Assembly: GCA_030710605.1 (NCBI GenBank)
Contig: CP092865.1
Location: forward strand, 142,566,682-142,630,681
Reading direction: 5' to 3'
Length of the DNA stretch: 64,000 nt
Source: Cordylochernes scorpioides
Taxonomy: Eukaryota; Arthropoda; Arachnida; Pseudoscorpiones; Chernetidae
The translations under genes and the position numbers were made by a program. Under the pieces are notes generated by a model. It did not search any database and had not been told where the DNA came from. It worked only from the letters and a program-made list of their open reading frames with translations. This document shows, piece after piece, positions 53,332 through 63,745 of the stretch; the first letter of the stretch is position 1; every line of letters begins with the position of its first letter.

Positions 53332-54750
53332 CACTGCGTGACATTGAAAATGGAACACCAAGAAATAGTGGCCAGAAAGTGATGAAACTCGGCAGACAGA
53401 GAGAGACAGGGACGAACAATAAGTGTTCTTTATTTCAAAATGATAGTCATAATACAGAGCGAGAATGGCGTCGGCTTAGTAGCAAGTAGGACCACCGCGG
53501 ACGGCGATGCATGCAGCAACACGTCTAGGTAGAGAGTCAATCAGAGTACGGATGGCGTCCTGAGGGATGGCTCTCCATTCCCTCTCAACCATTTGCCACA
53601 GTTCGTCTTCTGAACGCGGCTGTGGCAAGGCATGCAAACGGCGTCCAATGATGTCCCAGACGTGCTCGATTGGTGAGAGATCAGGAGAGTACGGTGGCCA
53701 GGGAAGCATCTGTACATCTTGCAGAGCTTGTTGGCTAATGCGAGCAGTGTGCAGTCGGGCGTTATCCTGCTGATAAAGGGCATTGGGTACCCCCTGAAGG
53801 TAGGGGAGTGTCACCGGTCGCAGCACATCATCAACGTATCGTTGGGCCGTCATAGTGCCCTGAATACGAAGTAAAGGTGACCTGGAATCATACGCGATTG
53901 CGCCCCAAACCATGATTCCACGTTGTCGCACGGTGGGGCGTTCCACAATTGCTGCCAGATTGGACCTTTCTCCACATCGACGCCACACGCGTACACGGTG
54001 ACTATCACTGGACAAGCAGAAACGCGACTCATCTGAGAACACGACCCTGTGCCATTCCGTCATCCACGTCGATCTAGCCCGGCACCATTTCAAACGTTGG
54101 CGCCTATTCGATGGGGTCAATGGCAGTCTTCTTAGCGGACTGCATGAGTGCAAGCCATTAGCAACCAATCAACGGGAAATGGTTCTGGTCGAAATGGAAT
54201 GATCTAGGGTGTCTTGCACATGTTGCAGGATGGCGGTACAAGTGGCTTGTGGGGCCGCCACTGCTTGTCGAAGGATACACCGATCCACACGTGCTGACGT
54301 CACTCTGGTTGCACCGGCATTCCTATAAATTGCCACATTTCCTTGTTCCAACCATCTTCTCCACAGTCGGTGCACCGTGGACGCACCAAGGTGTGTATCA
54401 GCTGCGATTTGACGTATGGACCAACCTGCCCTTTTCAGTCCGATCACCATGCCCCTCGTTAAAGCGTCTGTCTGCTTGAACTGCCTCCGTTCACGATGAC
54501 CTGGCATTCTCTGTTATTACACGTGTCTTTTGTCACAAGAACAAAATTTCTACAATGATTTTCCTTGAAGAAATAACGACACGAATACTGTCCTTTCTGC
54601 AAGTTCCTTCCCTTATATCTTACTCCATGTGCGCACGAGAGCTGCGCATTTTACATCATTTGCATAACTCGGTTAGGCGCGTCTACCCTGAAATTTGCAT
54701 AATTTTCTGGCCACTATTTCTTGGTGTTCCATTTTCAATGTCACGCAGTG
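53332..54750 (-). mobile_element. Tc1-type DNA transposon, nearly complete
   Basis: 1,419 bp with perfect 47-bp inverted ends (CACTGCGTGACATTGAAAAT ... GTGGCCAGAAA) and TA at both sides (53330-53331 and 54751-54752). It is much GC-richer than its surroundings. Transposase on minus. Confidence 0.93.
53476..54507 (-). pseudogene. Tc1-like transposase with a single nonsense codon
   Basis: The frame opens at ATG 54507 (MPGHRERRQFKQTDA), encodes paired helix-turn-helix DNA-binding domains (GLKRAGWSIRQIAADTHLG, HRLWRRWLEQG) and is stopped by TGA at 54169-54171. It then continues in the same frame for 230 residues with the DDE catalytic domain: VVFSDESRF (D), YQQDNARLHTA (D) and YSPDLSPIEHVWD (E), a DD34E arrangement. 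The stop sits in the linker at TISR-stop-LVANGL; CGA to TGA, a common CpG change, would explain it. No other break was seen. Confidence 0.9.
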
Positions 54751-54840
54751 TATATATAGGTGGATTGGATGTTTTCTAGAATTGTATTATCAAATGTTCG
54801 TTAGGCAAACTTTTACTCGGCTAAGCTGGGAACATTTTCT

Positions 54841-54950
54841 AATATATATATTTGCATACATACACTGACTTATATATATATATATAATAGATTAATTATA
54901 TTACAAAAACAAAAATAGCTCTAAAAATTGAAGCCGAAAAGCAGATCACA
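54841..54950. repeat. direct repeat paired with 55979-56085
   Basis: CATACATACACTGACTTATA, a TA tract, AATAGATTAATTATATTACA and TTGAAGCCGAAAAGCAGAT occur in the same order in both copies. They lie at matching places in the two units of the BEL-3 3' end. Confidence 0.7.
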
Positions 54951-55010
54951 GCAGGTCACATGGGGTGTGTAGACCAGATAGGAAGGCAAGGGAGGTCTAT
55001 AGGCCTTTTT

Positions 55011-55253
55011 TTAAAACAATTCTTCCCGCCACAATTTCCAGCTCCCACACCAGACTTGGTGCAGTCCCTCACACACACACCCTCTGGTCAGTGGTGAGCT
55101 CCTGTAGTATGCCATCTCCTTGAAGATGTCCATGGGGTTCTGGACCAGGAGTAGGGTTGCCTTGTAGTCCAGGCTGCATGCTACAGCAGTCAGTTGGCTG
55201 TCGGAATCGGTCCTCAGGGACTCATGCCTCGCCTGCCACAACTCTTACATACT
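55011..55253 (-). CDS. unidentified GC-rich open segment
   Basis: An uninterrupted minus-strand frame of about 77 residues (ELWQARHESLRTDSDS, MDIFKEMAYYRSSPLTRG) in GC-rich sequence amid AT-rich DNA. It may be an exon or a fragment of a retroelement; I recognise no family. An acceptor-like TATGTAAG lies just upstream. Confidence 0.25.
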
Positions 55254-55390
55254 GGTGAGCTCTTTTTTCAAAAATTATTATTAACATTGTACCCCCTACA
55301 GCAGACATCCTTTCATTCCATTTAAGCTTATAAAGGCCACCAGCTATCTACAAATTATTATATTAGATTTGTCTTCAGCATACTCCAACA

Positions 55391-55600
55391 TCTTGACACA
55401 ACATTCGGGTTTCAATGTGATGTTGCTCTTGCTGGGAAATCAAAGGGTTCTCTTCAGGTTTCAATCGAATTTCTTGTGTGGAAGATCGCTCCTTCAGAGG
55501 GTCTAGACATCTTATTTCGGGCGTTATCTCTAAATTGTAGAGTTTTTAATAGTTGTATTTTATCACCAGATGAAGCTTTAACCTTTGCAACCCTGTAGTG
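55391..55600 (-). pseudogene. BEL-3 Pol C-terminal tail, extra copy
   Basis: About 210 bp that match 56672-56885 closely (LQFRDNARNKM in both). Represents the 3' end of a second, related element or a duplication of the same one. Confidence 0.6.
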
Positions 55601-55978
55601 TAGCCGACGCCGGTCAGGGGAGAACTGTCTAGAGGGGTCTGTCAATCATGTTTCAAACCGGACTAATCTGTTTGAGTAAGAAAGGGGCACACCTGGGAAC
55701 CCAACTGACCTCTTTCCTCCTACCGGCGCCGACTGTCACTCACTCGAAATTTTGTTTCCTTGGTAATTACACTACATCAATACAACACATGGAGACATAG
55801 ATATATATTGGAATATCAAAAATGAAAATGGCATATCCTGACCAGGAGCACATGTGCTTTACAGAAGGCAGAGCTCCATCTGGTGGAACAGAAATCAATT
55901 AAACATTGATTTAGCCTTTTCCCTTATATTTGGCCAACCATTTTTTTTATTCTTTCTTTTTTTACATTGGAATATATT
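55601..55978. other. noncoding DNA
   Basis: Includes a C/G-rich patch at about 55680-55740 (CTACCGGCGCCGAC). No gene. Confidence 0.35.
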
Positions 55979-56085
55979 ACAACATATATATATACATACA
56001 CTGACTTATATATATATAATAGATTAATTATATTACAAAAATAAAAAGCAGCGATAAAAATTGAAGCCGAAAAGCAGATTTTAGG
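55979..56085. repeat. direct repeat paired with 54841-54950
   Basis: See 54841-54950. Confidence 0.7.
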
Positions 56086-56671
56086 AGAATATAGGTAAAC
56101 ATCGACGCCATATTAACAATATGACACCCTTATGAAATAAAAAAATTAAGTGCAAATTATTATTAAAATGAAAAAGTTGTTACTAAAGAATAACATGTTA
56201 TTAAATGTTATTGTAATTTCACCGTCATTCAGTGTTGTGACGACGTTCTAAGTTCTATAGAGGGTGTCACTCACCTCTATTCTTGGTCAGCAGGGTTGAA
56301 GGTTTAAAGTTGAGGTGTCGCTGATTGTACCACTTTTAAAATAAACGACGAAAACAGGAGGGAAAATTATATTATTATCAATTAAGAAAATAGTAAAGGA
56401 TTATTTAATGAATTATATATTTAAATGTATTTACACTAAAAGAATCGGGGATCAGGGCAAATCTTTCAGTTTGAAATTTGTTCACAAGTTCTTCTGTTTT
56501 TCTTTTCCTCATTCCAGCCGCTGCACCCCCTTAGCCCCCTCCGTCTGCCACCCATTGGCTGCCTGGCACTCTTTTTCAACATTTCTCCCACCTTTGAGTT
56601 GGCGCTTCGATGACTCAAACATGGAAAGGAAAAGTTCAGTAGATCCAATCAGTTGGGTCACTTGATGTGTC
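56086..56671. other. noncoding DNA, probable BEL-3 3' untranslated region or LTR
   Basis: No coding frame; lies between the Pol tail and the repeat at 55979. Confidence 0.35.
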
Positions 56672-58900
56672 GTCCATATCTTGACACAACATTCGGGGTT
56701 CCAATGTGATGTTGCTCTTACTGTGAAATCAAAGGGTCCATTTCAGGTTTCAATCAAACTTTTTGTGTGGGAGATCGCTCTGTCAGATGGTTTCGACATC
56801 TTATCTCGGGCGTTATCTCTAAATTGTAGAGTTTTTTTGAATAGGTCATATTTTATTACCCGATGAAGTTTTTCACTTTCGCAATTCTCACAAGTCCATC
56901 TTTTCCTGGATATAGTTGGATTATTCTGGCTAACGGCCAGTGTATTCTCTTTAAACTCTCTTGTCCAATGTGAGTACCATGTCTCCCACCTTGAATGTTA
57001 TGGTAGTCTTCAGGCGTCTCGTTTCTTGTCTCAGGAATCCAAAATATTCTATACGAAATCGTTCTCTAAGTTCTTCTCGAACATGTTTGATATATTGATA
57101 TTTGCGGGAGAGGGTCTGGTTATCAATCAAGCCCAGGTCTGGTACGTCAACTTCTCAGACCTCATGTAAGAACAACGAAGATGTCAAAGGAACGAGATCC
57201 TCACTTTCTTCAGTTAGGTAGGTCAGGGGCGTGAGTTCATCATGCTTTTGACATCACACATTACCATGGACAATTCTTCATATCCCAAGGAGGTTTGGCC
57301 AAAAATCCTAAAGAGCAATTGTTTCATCATTCCAATCAAACGCTCCCACCATCCACCAAGGTGCATTAGGCTGTATGAATTTCCAGGTGATGTTTTTCAA
57401 TGTGGGATCACATTTTAATCTCGAAAAATCAATCTTCTTTAACATATTAGCCATTCCTCGCGGACATTAGTCCCGTTATCCCAATACACATCAATGGGTT
57501 GGCCTCTTTGAGCAAAAAATCGACGGAAAGCTTGAAGGAAGGCTTCCATAGACAAAGATGTCACAAGTTCCAAATGAACTTCTCAATATATACACTGCGC
57601 ATGTGAAGATGACAATCCATGCTTTCTTCTTATTCTTTAAGATAAGGTGACCAGTTAGATCAACTCCTACTATTTTGAAAACTGCAGTATCTTGTACTCT
57701 GTCTTCAGGTAATGAAGTTGCTTCGACAGGTATCTGGTGTCGCGGTGAATAGTTTACAGCGAATGCATTGATTGATGATTTTCTTGACGGTTTTCTTGAA
57801 TCTTAATATCCAATAGTTTACGCTCAGAATACCGAGGAGGGTTTTTAGACGGACGGCGCGTGGGTTTCATGGTTCCACTTGATGAGCAAAGAGACCAAGA
57901 AGTGATCTGAGGGCAATAAAATGGGCATTCTAAAATTAGCGAAATCTTCTTTTCTGCAAATTTTAGTTTTTATTCTCAAAATCTCTGAAGAGTCTACTAG
58001 CAACTTAAAGCCTTGTAGTTATTTATCTTCATGCCCTGAAAACGATTCTCTCTGAATAATTGTCATCAGTATTATTTCTGACTTAATGATTTTTAAATGT
58101 TCAGGAACCTTATTTAAATGGAGAGATAATGTAGCCTTTAAAAGATACGGACTAGTCATATATAATTCCAAAAACAACCCTTTTATGTCAATATATGATC
58201 AATCTTCCGTCTTCTGTGTGCCACAGGAATTCAAAATAATCTCGGTCTTCTTCCTTTATTTTAATCTGTAAAAATGCTTTCTCAATTTCAGAAGAGACAC
58301 CTACATCATATTTCCGGAATTTATTTAAAAGTCTTGATATAATTTCTATCAAATTGGGTCTCTTTCCAGACAGTTATTCAGGGATTATTTCTCCATAATA
58401 TTTCATGTCTCCAACTTCTTCAAGTTTTCTTTTTATGAACTCATTTGGGTTTAGTTGGTTTTCGGCTAGGTCTCCATCCCAGGGTAGAGCTACCTCATAG
58501 CGCCCCTCAATATCTCTCGTCGTGGTGTGGGCGAAATGTTCCTCCATTTCATTTTATAATGACTGAGTCTTCTTCTCAACCTCCGCGTCAGAGACTCCAA
58601 TTTCATTTAATTTCCACAAGATTTCTAAATCCAAAGATAGAAGTGTGGTAACGCAATGTGAGCTGTTGTCATCTCTCACCTCTGTTGAAGGAATCTTTCC
58701 CATCACAGTCCATCCTAATTTGGTACAGATGGCCACAAGACCAGATGGGATACTTCTCTGATAGTCACTTAGCAATCTCCCAGCGATATCTGCACCTAAA
58801 AGAACTTCTATACAGTCTCTTATCAAATCAGACACGTCGAGTTCTTTACTCCCTTCTAAAAATGATCAAGGACACACCCGAGTTATGCTTCCACAGATAA
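56672..58900 (-). pseudogene. pol: BEL-3: heavily decayed BEL/Pao pol
   Basis: In minus order: the end of the protease domain (GADIAGRLLSDYQRSIPSGL, then CTKLGWTVMGKIP, 58554-58835); RT fragments (VSSEIEKAFLQIKIKEEDRD near 58220-58300, HKRVVFGI); an integrase zinc-finger remnant (NYWILRFKKTVKKI, CIRCKLF near 57740-57830); integrase core scraps (AWIVIFTCAVYIE near 57590-57640); and a DUF5641-like end (VGDMV, HWPLARIIQLYPGKDGLVRI near 56890-56990). Stops and frameshifts are frequent in all parts. It is related to the BEL-1 lineage (EVKEEDRD, HKRVVFG also occur there) but much older. Confidence 0.8.
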
Positions 58901-59412
58901 GGGGTTTACCTAGTGCTTCAGACTTACAGCGATAGGAATTATTGATTTTGTTGGGCCGTTCAAAGATAACATTAGAATAATAATAAAAAAAAGAAATACT
59001 ACATTAATTTTTTTAAAGGAATCGTCTCTATTTTTTATATTTTTTATTATTAATTTAAATTCTTTTATTTCCAAAGGATATATTTTCATTTTATTTTCGA
59101 ATTTATTCTACGAAAAAAATATATTCAATAATATATAATAAAATCCCACATGTTTTTTATCAGTTTGTGTCCATAGTGTTTTATACTAAATTGAACATAC
59201 ATATATAGATGGAAATTTTATCTTAAACAAATAATATATCTTAAACAAAAAATGTTGAATATTCTGATAATCATCAAAAGAAATTTATTCACCCAATGGT
59301 ATTTCCCTAGATAGTCCCACTTATAAAACAAACAAACATGCCTATATATATACATAAACATAGTGTTCAACACATAAATCAGCTTCAGAAGTTTTTTTTA
59401 TTTTTATGTATA
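58901..59412. other. AT-rich DNA, possibly LTR sequence
   Basis: No gene. May be the first part of the LTR that ends at 60429, but no LTR start was found. Confidence 0.35.
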
Positions 59413-60429
59413 CATATATATCGTTCAAAATTGTAAATGTAGTGGTTTTATATTTCGTCACATTAGAAACTGAGCCAACATTTTGTGTTTCTGTGAATTT
59501 GCCATTGAGTGTTTTTGTTAGTTTACCGATATTTTAATTTAATTAGAAATATCCTTTTGAAATGTATTAAAATAAGGCATATATCACTCGAGATTACAAA
59601 TACAATAAATCTATACCTCGCCATATTGGAAACTGAACCAACATTTTGCGTTTTTATATATTTGCCATTGAATGTGTTTTTATCATTTTACCGATATTTT
59701 ATTATAATTATAAATCCTTTTGAAATGTATTGGAATGGGGCGTATATCGTTCGAAACTATAGCACAGTGGATGTATATTTCGTCATGATAGAAATTGAGC
59801 TAACATGTGTATTTGCCATTGAGTGTCTTTGTCAGTTCATCGATATTTTAATATAATTAGAAATCCTTTTGAAATGTATTAAAATAAGGCATATATCACT
59901 CGAGATTACAAATACAGTAAATCTATACCTCGCCATACTGGAAACTGAACCAACGTTTTGCGTTTTCGTATATTTGCCATTGAATGTGTTTTTATCATTT
60001 TACCGATATTTTATTATAATTATAAATCCTTTTGAAATGTATTGGAATGGGGCGTATATCGTTCGAAACTATAGCACAGTGGATGTATATTTCGTCATGA
60101 TAGAAATTGAGCTAACATGTGTATTTGCCATTGAGTGTCTTTGTCAGTTCATCGATATTTTAATATAATTAGAAATCCTTTTGAAATGTATTAAAATAAG
60201 GCATATATCACTCGAGATTACAAATACAGTAAATCTATACCTCGCCATACTGGAAACTGAACCAACGTTTTGCGTTTTCGTATATTTGCCATTGAATGTG
60301 TTTTTATCATCTTACCGATATTTTAATATAATCATAAATCCTTTTGAAATGTATTGGAATGGGGTGTATATTGTTAGAAACTATAGCACAGTGGATGTAT
60401 ATTTCGTCACGCTAGAAATTGAGCTAACA
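59413..60429 (+). repeat. 312-bp tandem array forming the end of an LTR
   Basis: Units start at 59559, 59871 and 60183 (spacing exactly 312), each starting GAAATGTATTAAAATAAGGC. Each unit has two related halves, about 163 bp and 149 bp (second half starts GAAATGTATTGGAATGGGG), and a partial unit precedes at 59413. The frames stay open through the array only because 312 is a multiple of 3; the predicted peptides look non-biological. The array stops at CTAACA (60429), one base before a tRNA-Lys primer site, so it lies in or is an LTR. Confidence 0.8.
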
Positions 60430-60430
60430 T

Positions 60431-60448
60431 TGGCGCCCAACGTGGGGC
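60431..60448 (+). other. tRNA-Lys primer-binding site
   Basis: TGGCGCCCAACGTGGGGC, exact complement of the tRNA-Lys(CUU) 3' end, one base after a CA-ending LTR. Same site as the orphan at 4510-4527 but on plus. No gag frame follows. Confidence 0.75.
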
Positions 60449-61499
60449 ATGAAATTTCCCGAAAATTACAAAATTAACTAAATTTGTAAGAAGTAAGGCC
60501 TACGGCCCTGAAAAACTCAGCTCTACCGAAAAATATTTTCTTTTAACTAACATTATTAACCTAAATAAATATCGATGCATTTCCTTTGATTTTATTTAAC
60601 TGAATATCGAAATTTTAAAATAATATAATTATCTTTTGTATTTATTTATGTTTTTATAGCAAACTAGGTCTCTAGACTTTATTTAAATCTTCAAAAATCT
60701 TCCCATTTTTGCCTTTTCACACATAAAGCCCTGGGTTGTTTACTACAACTCGAGATAAATTTAGCTTCCCAAGAGACACTTCGATTGACAATTTAGGCTA
60801 TTCTCACACACCTTGGGGAATTGCACACATCTGTAGGAGGAAAAACAACCCAAGCAGGGGGAATCCCTGAAAATAACTTGGCCAGATGTGAATACTCTAG
60901 GAGGGAGTTCTGAGCGCAATGAGATCAGTCGACACTTAGTTTTCAAACCGACAAGGTGGGTCTCTCTTAGGCTCCTACAGGCCTTGTGCTTTGTGAAGAG
61001 ATGCCTTTTTCTTCATTTTCAACTTTTACCTTTTTTTATAGTCAGCAATAACTCGATTAAGTCTTACTAAATTTATATGATATATTTTATTAATTTCAAT
61101 TTTAATTCAGCTATGCCGATGCTAGAAAGGATGCATGCATGCAATATACAAAAACTTTGTAAGAAGTTTATCTTATATTTTATTTTTGTAACTTTCTTAG
61201 TAAATCCATCCAATCAATATAATATTTACTTTAATTTCCTTTAGTTATATTCCATAAATTAGTAGACATAACTAGTTATATTAATTTTTTTTATTTTAAC
61301 TTAGCGTAATTAGTAAAGATTTCAATTATCACACTTAATGAAAATATTTTTTTTTCTGGCCGTTTGTAATACTTTGTTGGTAATTGTAGTATTCTGTGTT
61401 TAAAAATATAGAAGATATCATCATCATAAACAATAATATACGGTTCTACAAGTAAACTCCGTATAAATTAGTATAAAAGTATAACAAAGCTAAAGTTTT
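60449..61499. other. noncoding DNA, possibly leader of a lost LTR element
   Basis: A GC-richer patch at about 60720-61000 has a minus-strand Cys-rich frame (CLGCFSSYRCVQFPKVC) with no convincing zinc-knuckle spacing. The rest is AT-rich. Confidence 0.4.
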
Positions 61500-61916
61500 G
61501 CGGAGGAGCCTCTTTATTATACATTTGCTAGCTTTCGAACCTTTCGGTTCTTCCAAGGCGTGACTAGTATGACTACACTAACAGGGTATAAGCGCGCTTG
61601 AGCCATTATATACAATATATAAATTTACATGCGGAGTGATATTTCAAACGTAATAAAATAGAAATAGGAACTATGACAATAAAAATAAAACTATGTAAAT
61701 GAACTTATAGATTTTTAAAATTTAGATGAAATTATGGCAAAAACTTTTAAATGCGATAAAAGTTAAGTAAAATAATGATATTCACTGTATGTAAGCCGTG
61801 TGACACTTTAAAATTTCGTGACGTTTAAAACCAGTAAAATTCCAAAACATCTCAACACAGAAACCAAGCTGGGGTCCACTCCTCCCGACCACACACCCGA
61901 GTGTATCATGGAGTAA
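61500..61916 (-). other. 3' region of the Penelope-like element
   Basis: Noncoding. On minus it holds a strong small hairpin followed by GAAA (GAACCGAAAGGTTCGAAAGC, 61533-61553) and then AATAAAGAGGCTCCTCC. Penelope-like elements are known to carry hammerhead ribozyme motifs in such terminal regions; this copy has the stem II and GAAA part but a degenerate CUGAUGA box (CTTGGAA). Confidence 0.45.
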
Positions 61917-63730
61917 CTATTGAGATATTATATGGTATATTTCCGGTAGATCTATTTTCCTATTTATGCTGTTTGTTTGTGTTGATATGATAGATTCCAG
62001 TACCAATCTGTGCTGCTTATTGTTTATGTGCTGATATAGGATTTTAGGTTGATCTAAGTTGAAGTTATGGCCTGTGTTTGAAATATGTTGGTATATAAGT
62101 GATTTCGGGTCTCTATTGTTTATGTTTCGTTTGTGTTCGGTGATTCTGATATACGCGGTTCTGCCAGTCTCCCCCACGTAGGAGGCTGGGCAATCCTGGC
62201 AAGAAACCGCGTATACTGCTCCGGTGGAGTGGATGAGATTGTTGGGTGAGTCTGCTTTGGTGATAGGATTCCTGAGGAGGGCAGCAAGATTGGGAGGGCT
62301 GTTAAAATAAACCTGAATACCATATGGGCGAAGGATTCTGGAAATGGCAACAGAGAAGGAGGAATATGGAAGATAGCAGACTGCTCTATAAGTCGTGGAG
62401 GTCCTCGGAGCAGTGGGATCAAACGTGTGTCTATCTATGAATTTTCTTGGGTATCCTGCAGTGGTTAGAAGGGTGGTAATTCTGTTTTTTTCTATGGCTT
62501 TGAATATAGGCAATGAGCAATGCGTATGTATTCTTTTGGTTAAAGTCCTGACTGTGTTTACTTTATAGGCTACCGGGCTATTGGAGGAGAAATGGGTGTA
62601 TAGGGGTGGGATATTCTTTTTGTAATAAACTGCTGTGTGCAATCTGTGTGGAGTGCGGATAATAAGGATGTCGAGAAATGGCAATACTAGGTTTGTTTCT
62701 GTTTCGTATGTGAATTTGATGTCTGCGTGAAAGGAATGTAGAGTGTTAAGAATCGGTTGGAGCTCATTCGGTTTGATTACACAGAAGATGTCGTCCACAT
62801 ACCTCCTCCAATAATGGATGTCGGAAGAATGCATCTGATTGATCCACTGGTCCAAGGACCCCATCACGACTTCGGCAACTATGGATGAAAGAGGACTGCC
62901 CATTGGGGTGCCTCTGATCTGCTTATAATGCTGGTGGTTAAACGTGAAGGTGCTAATGGAAAGACATAAGGACGTTAGCTGGGTTATCAGGGTTATGGTT
63001 TGATCTTGAATACCTGCTGACCTGAGAAATGACTGTAATTTGTTTAAAATGAGGGAGTGTGGAAGGGAGAGGTATAGCGCTGTAACATCAAATGACACCA
63101 TAGTGTGATGTGCGGGTAGCTGCATTTGCGTAATCTCTTGAACGAAACTGGGTGGGTGTGTGATGTTGTACTGGTTAGGATTGTTCTTCATGATAGGGGA
63201 TAATAGTTGGGCCAGATATTTGGCTAGGGTGTGAGCCGGGGAGAGGTGGTATGCGATGATGGGTCGGAGTGGTACCCCAGGCTTGTGTATTTTAGGAGCA
63301 CCATATATGTACGCATCTCGTGTGAGGGAACTGGTGAACTGAGTTAATTGTGCCTTGGTGATCTGCTTCGCCTTCATCAAGTTCCTAAGTGATGACTTGT
63401 AGCCCTTGACCAAGGCGTCTTTCGCAGATGTTGAGATGATCGTAAATGTGGATGTGTCAGCGAGTATGTTCATCATTTTTCCTTCGTAATCAGCTCTATC
63501 CATCAACACCGTCTGGTTTCCCTTGTCTGCTTTGGTGATTACCAGCGAACTAGTCTTTCTTAGCCTCTGGATGAGGGAGCGATGATCCCGGGCATATGAT
63601 ACTGGGTGATAGGGCCTGCGCAGGACCTGGGTAACTGCGTGTCTAATCCTGAGGGTTTCCATGTGGTTGAGGTCTTTGAGTGCACCTTCCACTCCTGCTA
63701 TTAACCTGGGTATGTCGGGCTTGTCACATT
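61917..63730 (-). CDS. Penelope-like element protein (RT plus GIY-YIG endonuclease), N-terminally truncated
   Basis: An uninterrupted frame of about 600 residues from near CDKPDIPRLIAGVEGAL to the stop at 61917. RT motifs include VSFDVTALYLSLP (first catalytic Asp), RGTPMGSPLSS and WRRYVDDIFCVI (YVDD). After a linker comes the GIY-YIG nuclease: GAVYAVSCQDCPASYVGETG, then RITEHKRN, with the Cys-containing insertion usual for Penelope-like elements. The annotated ATG (63692) is probably internal: in the family about 80-100 residues precede PDIPR, and here they are missing, replaced by an inverted second copy. The enzyme nicks DNA with GIY-YIG and copies its RNA at the nick. RT and nuclease look intact. 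Confidence 0.88.
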
Positions 63731-63745
63731 GGCCAACTCCTTCCC

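Noticed and set aside
59509-60477. Three repeated plus-strand frames of 98-115 codons as a repeat protein
   Set aside because: They arise because the 312-bp tandem unit is divisible by three; composition is Ile/Tyr/Phe-rich from AT-rich DNA, and the array abuts a primer-binding site.
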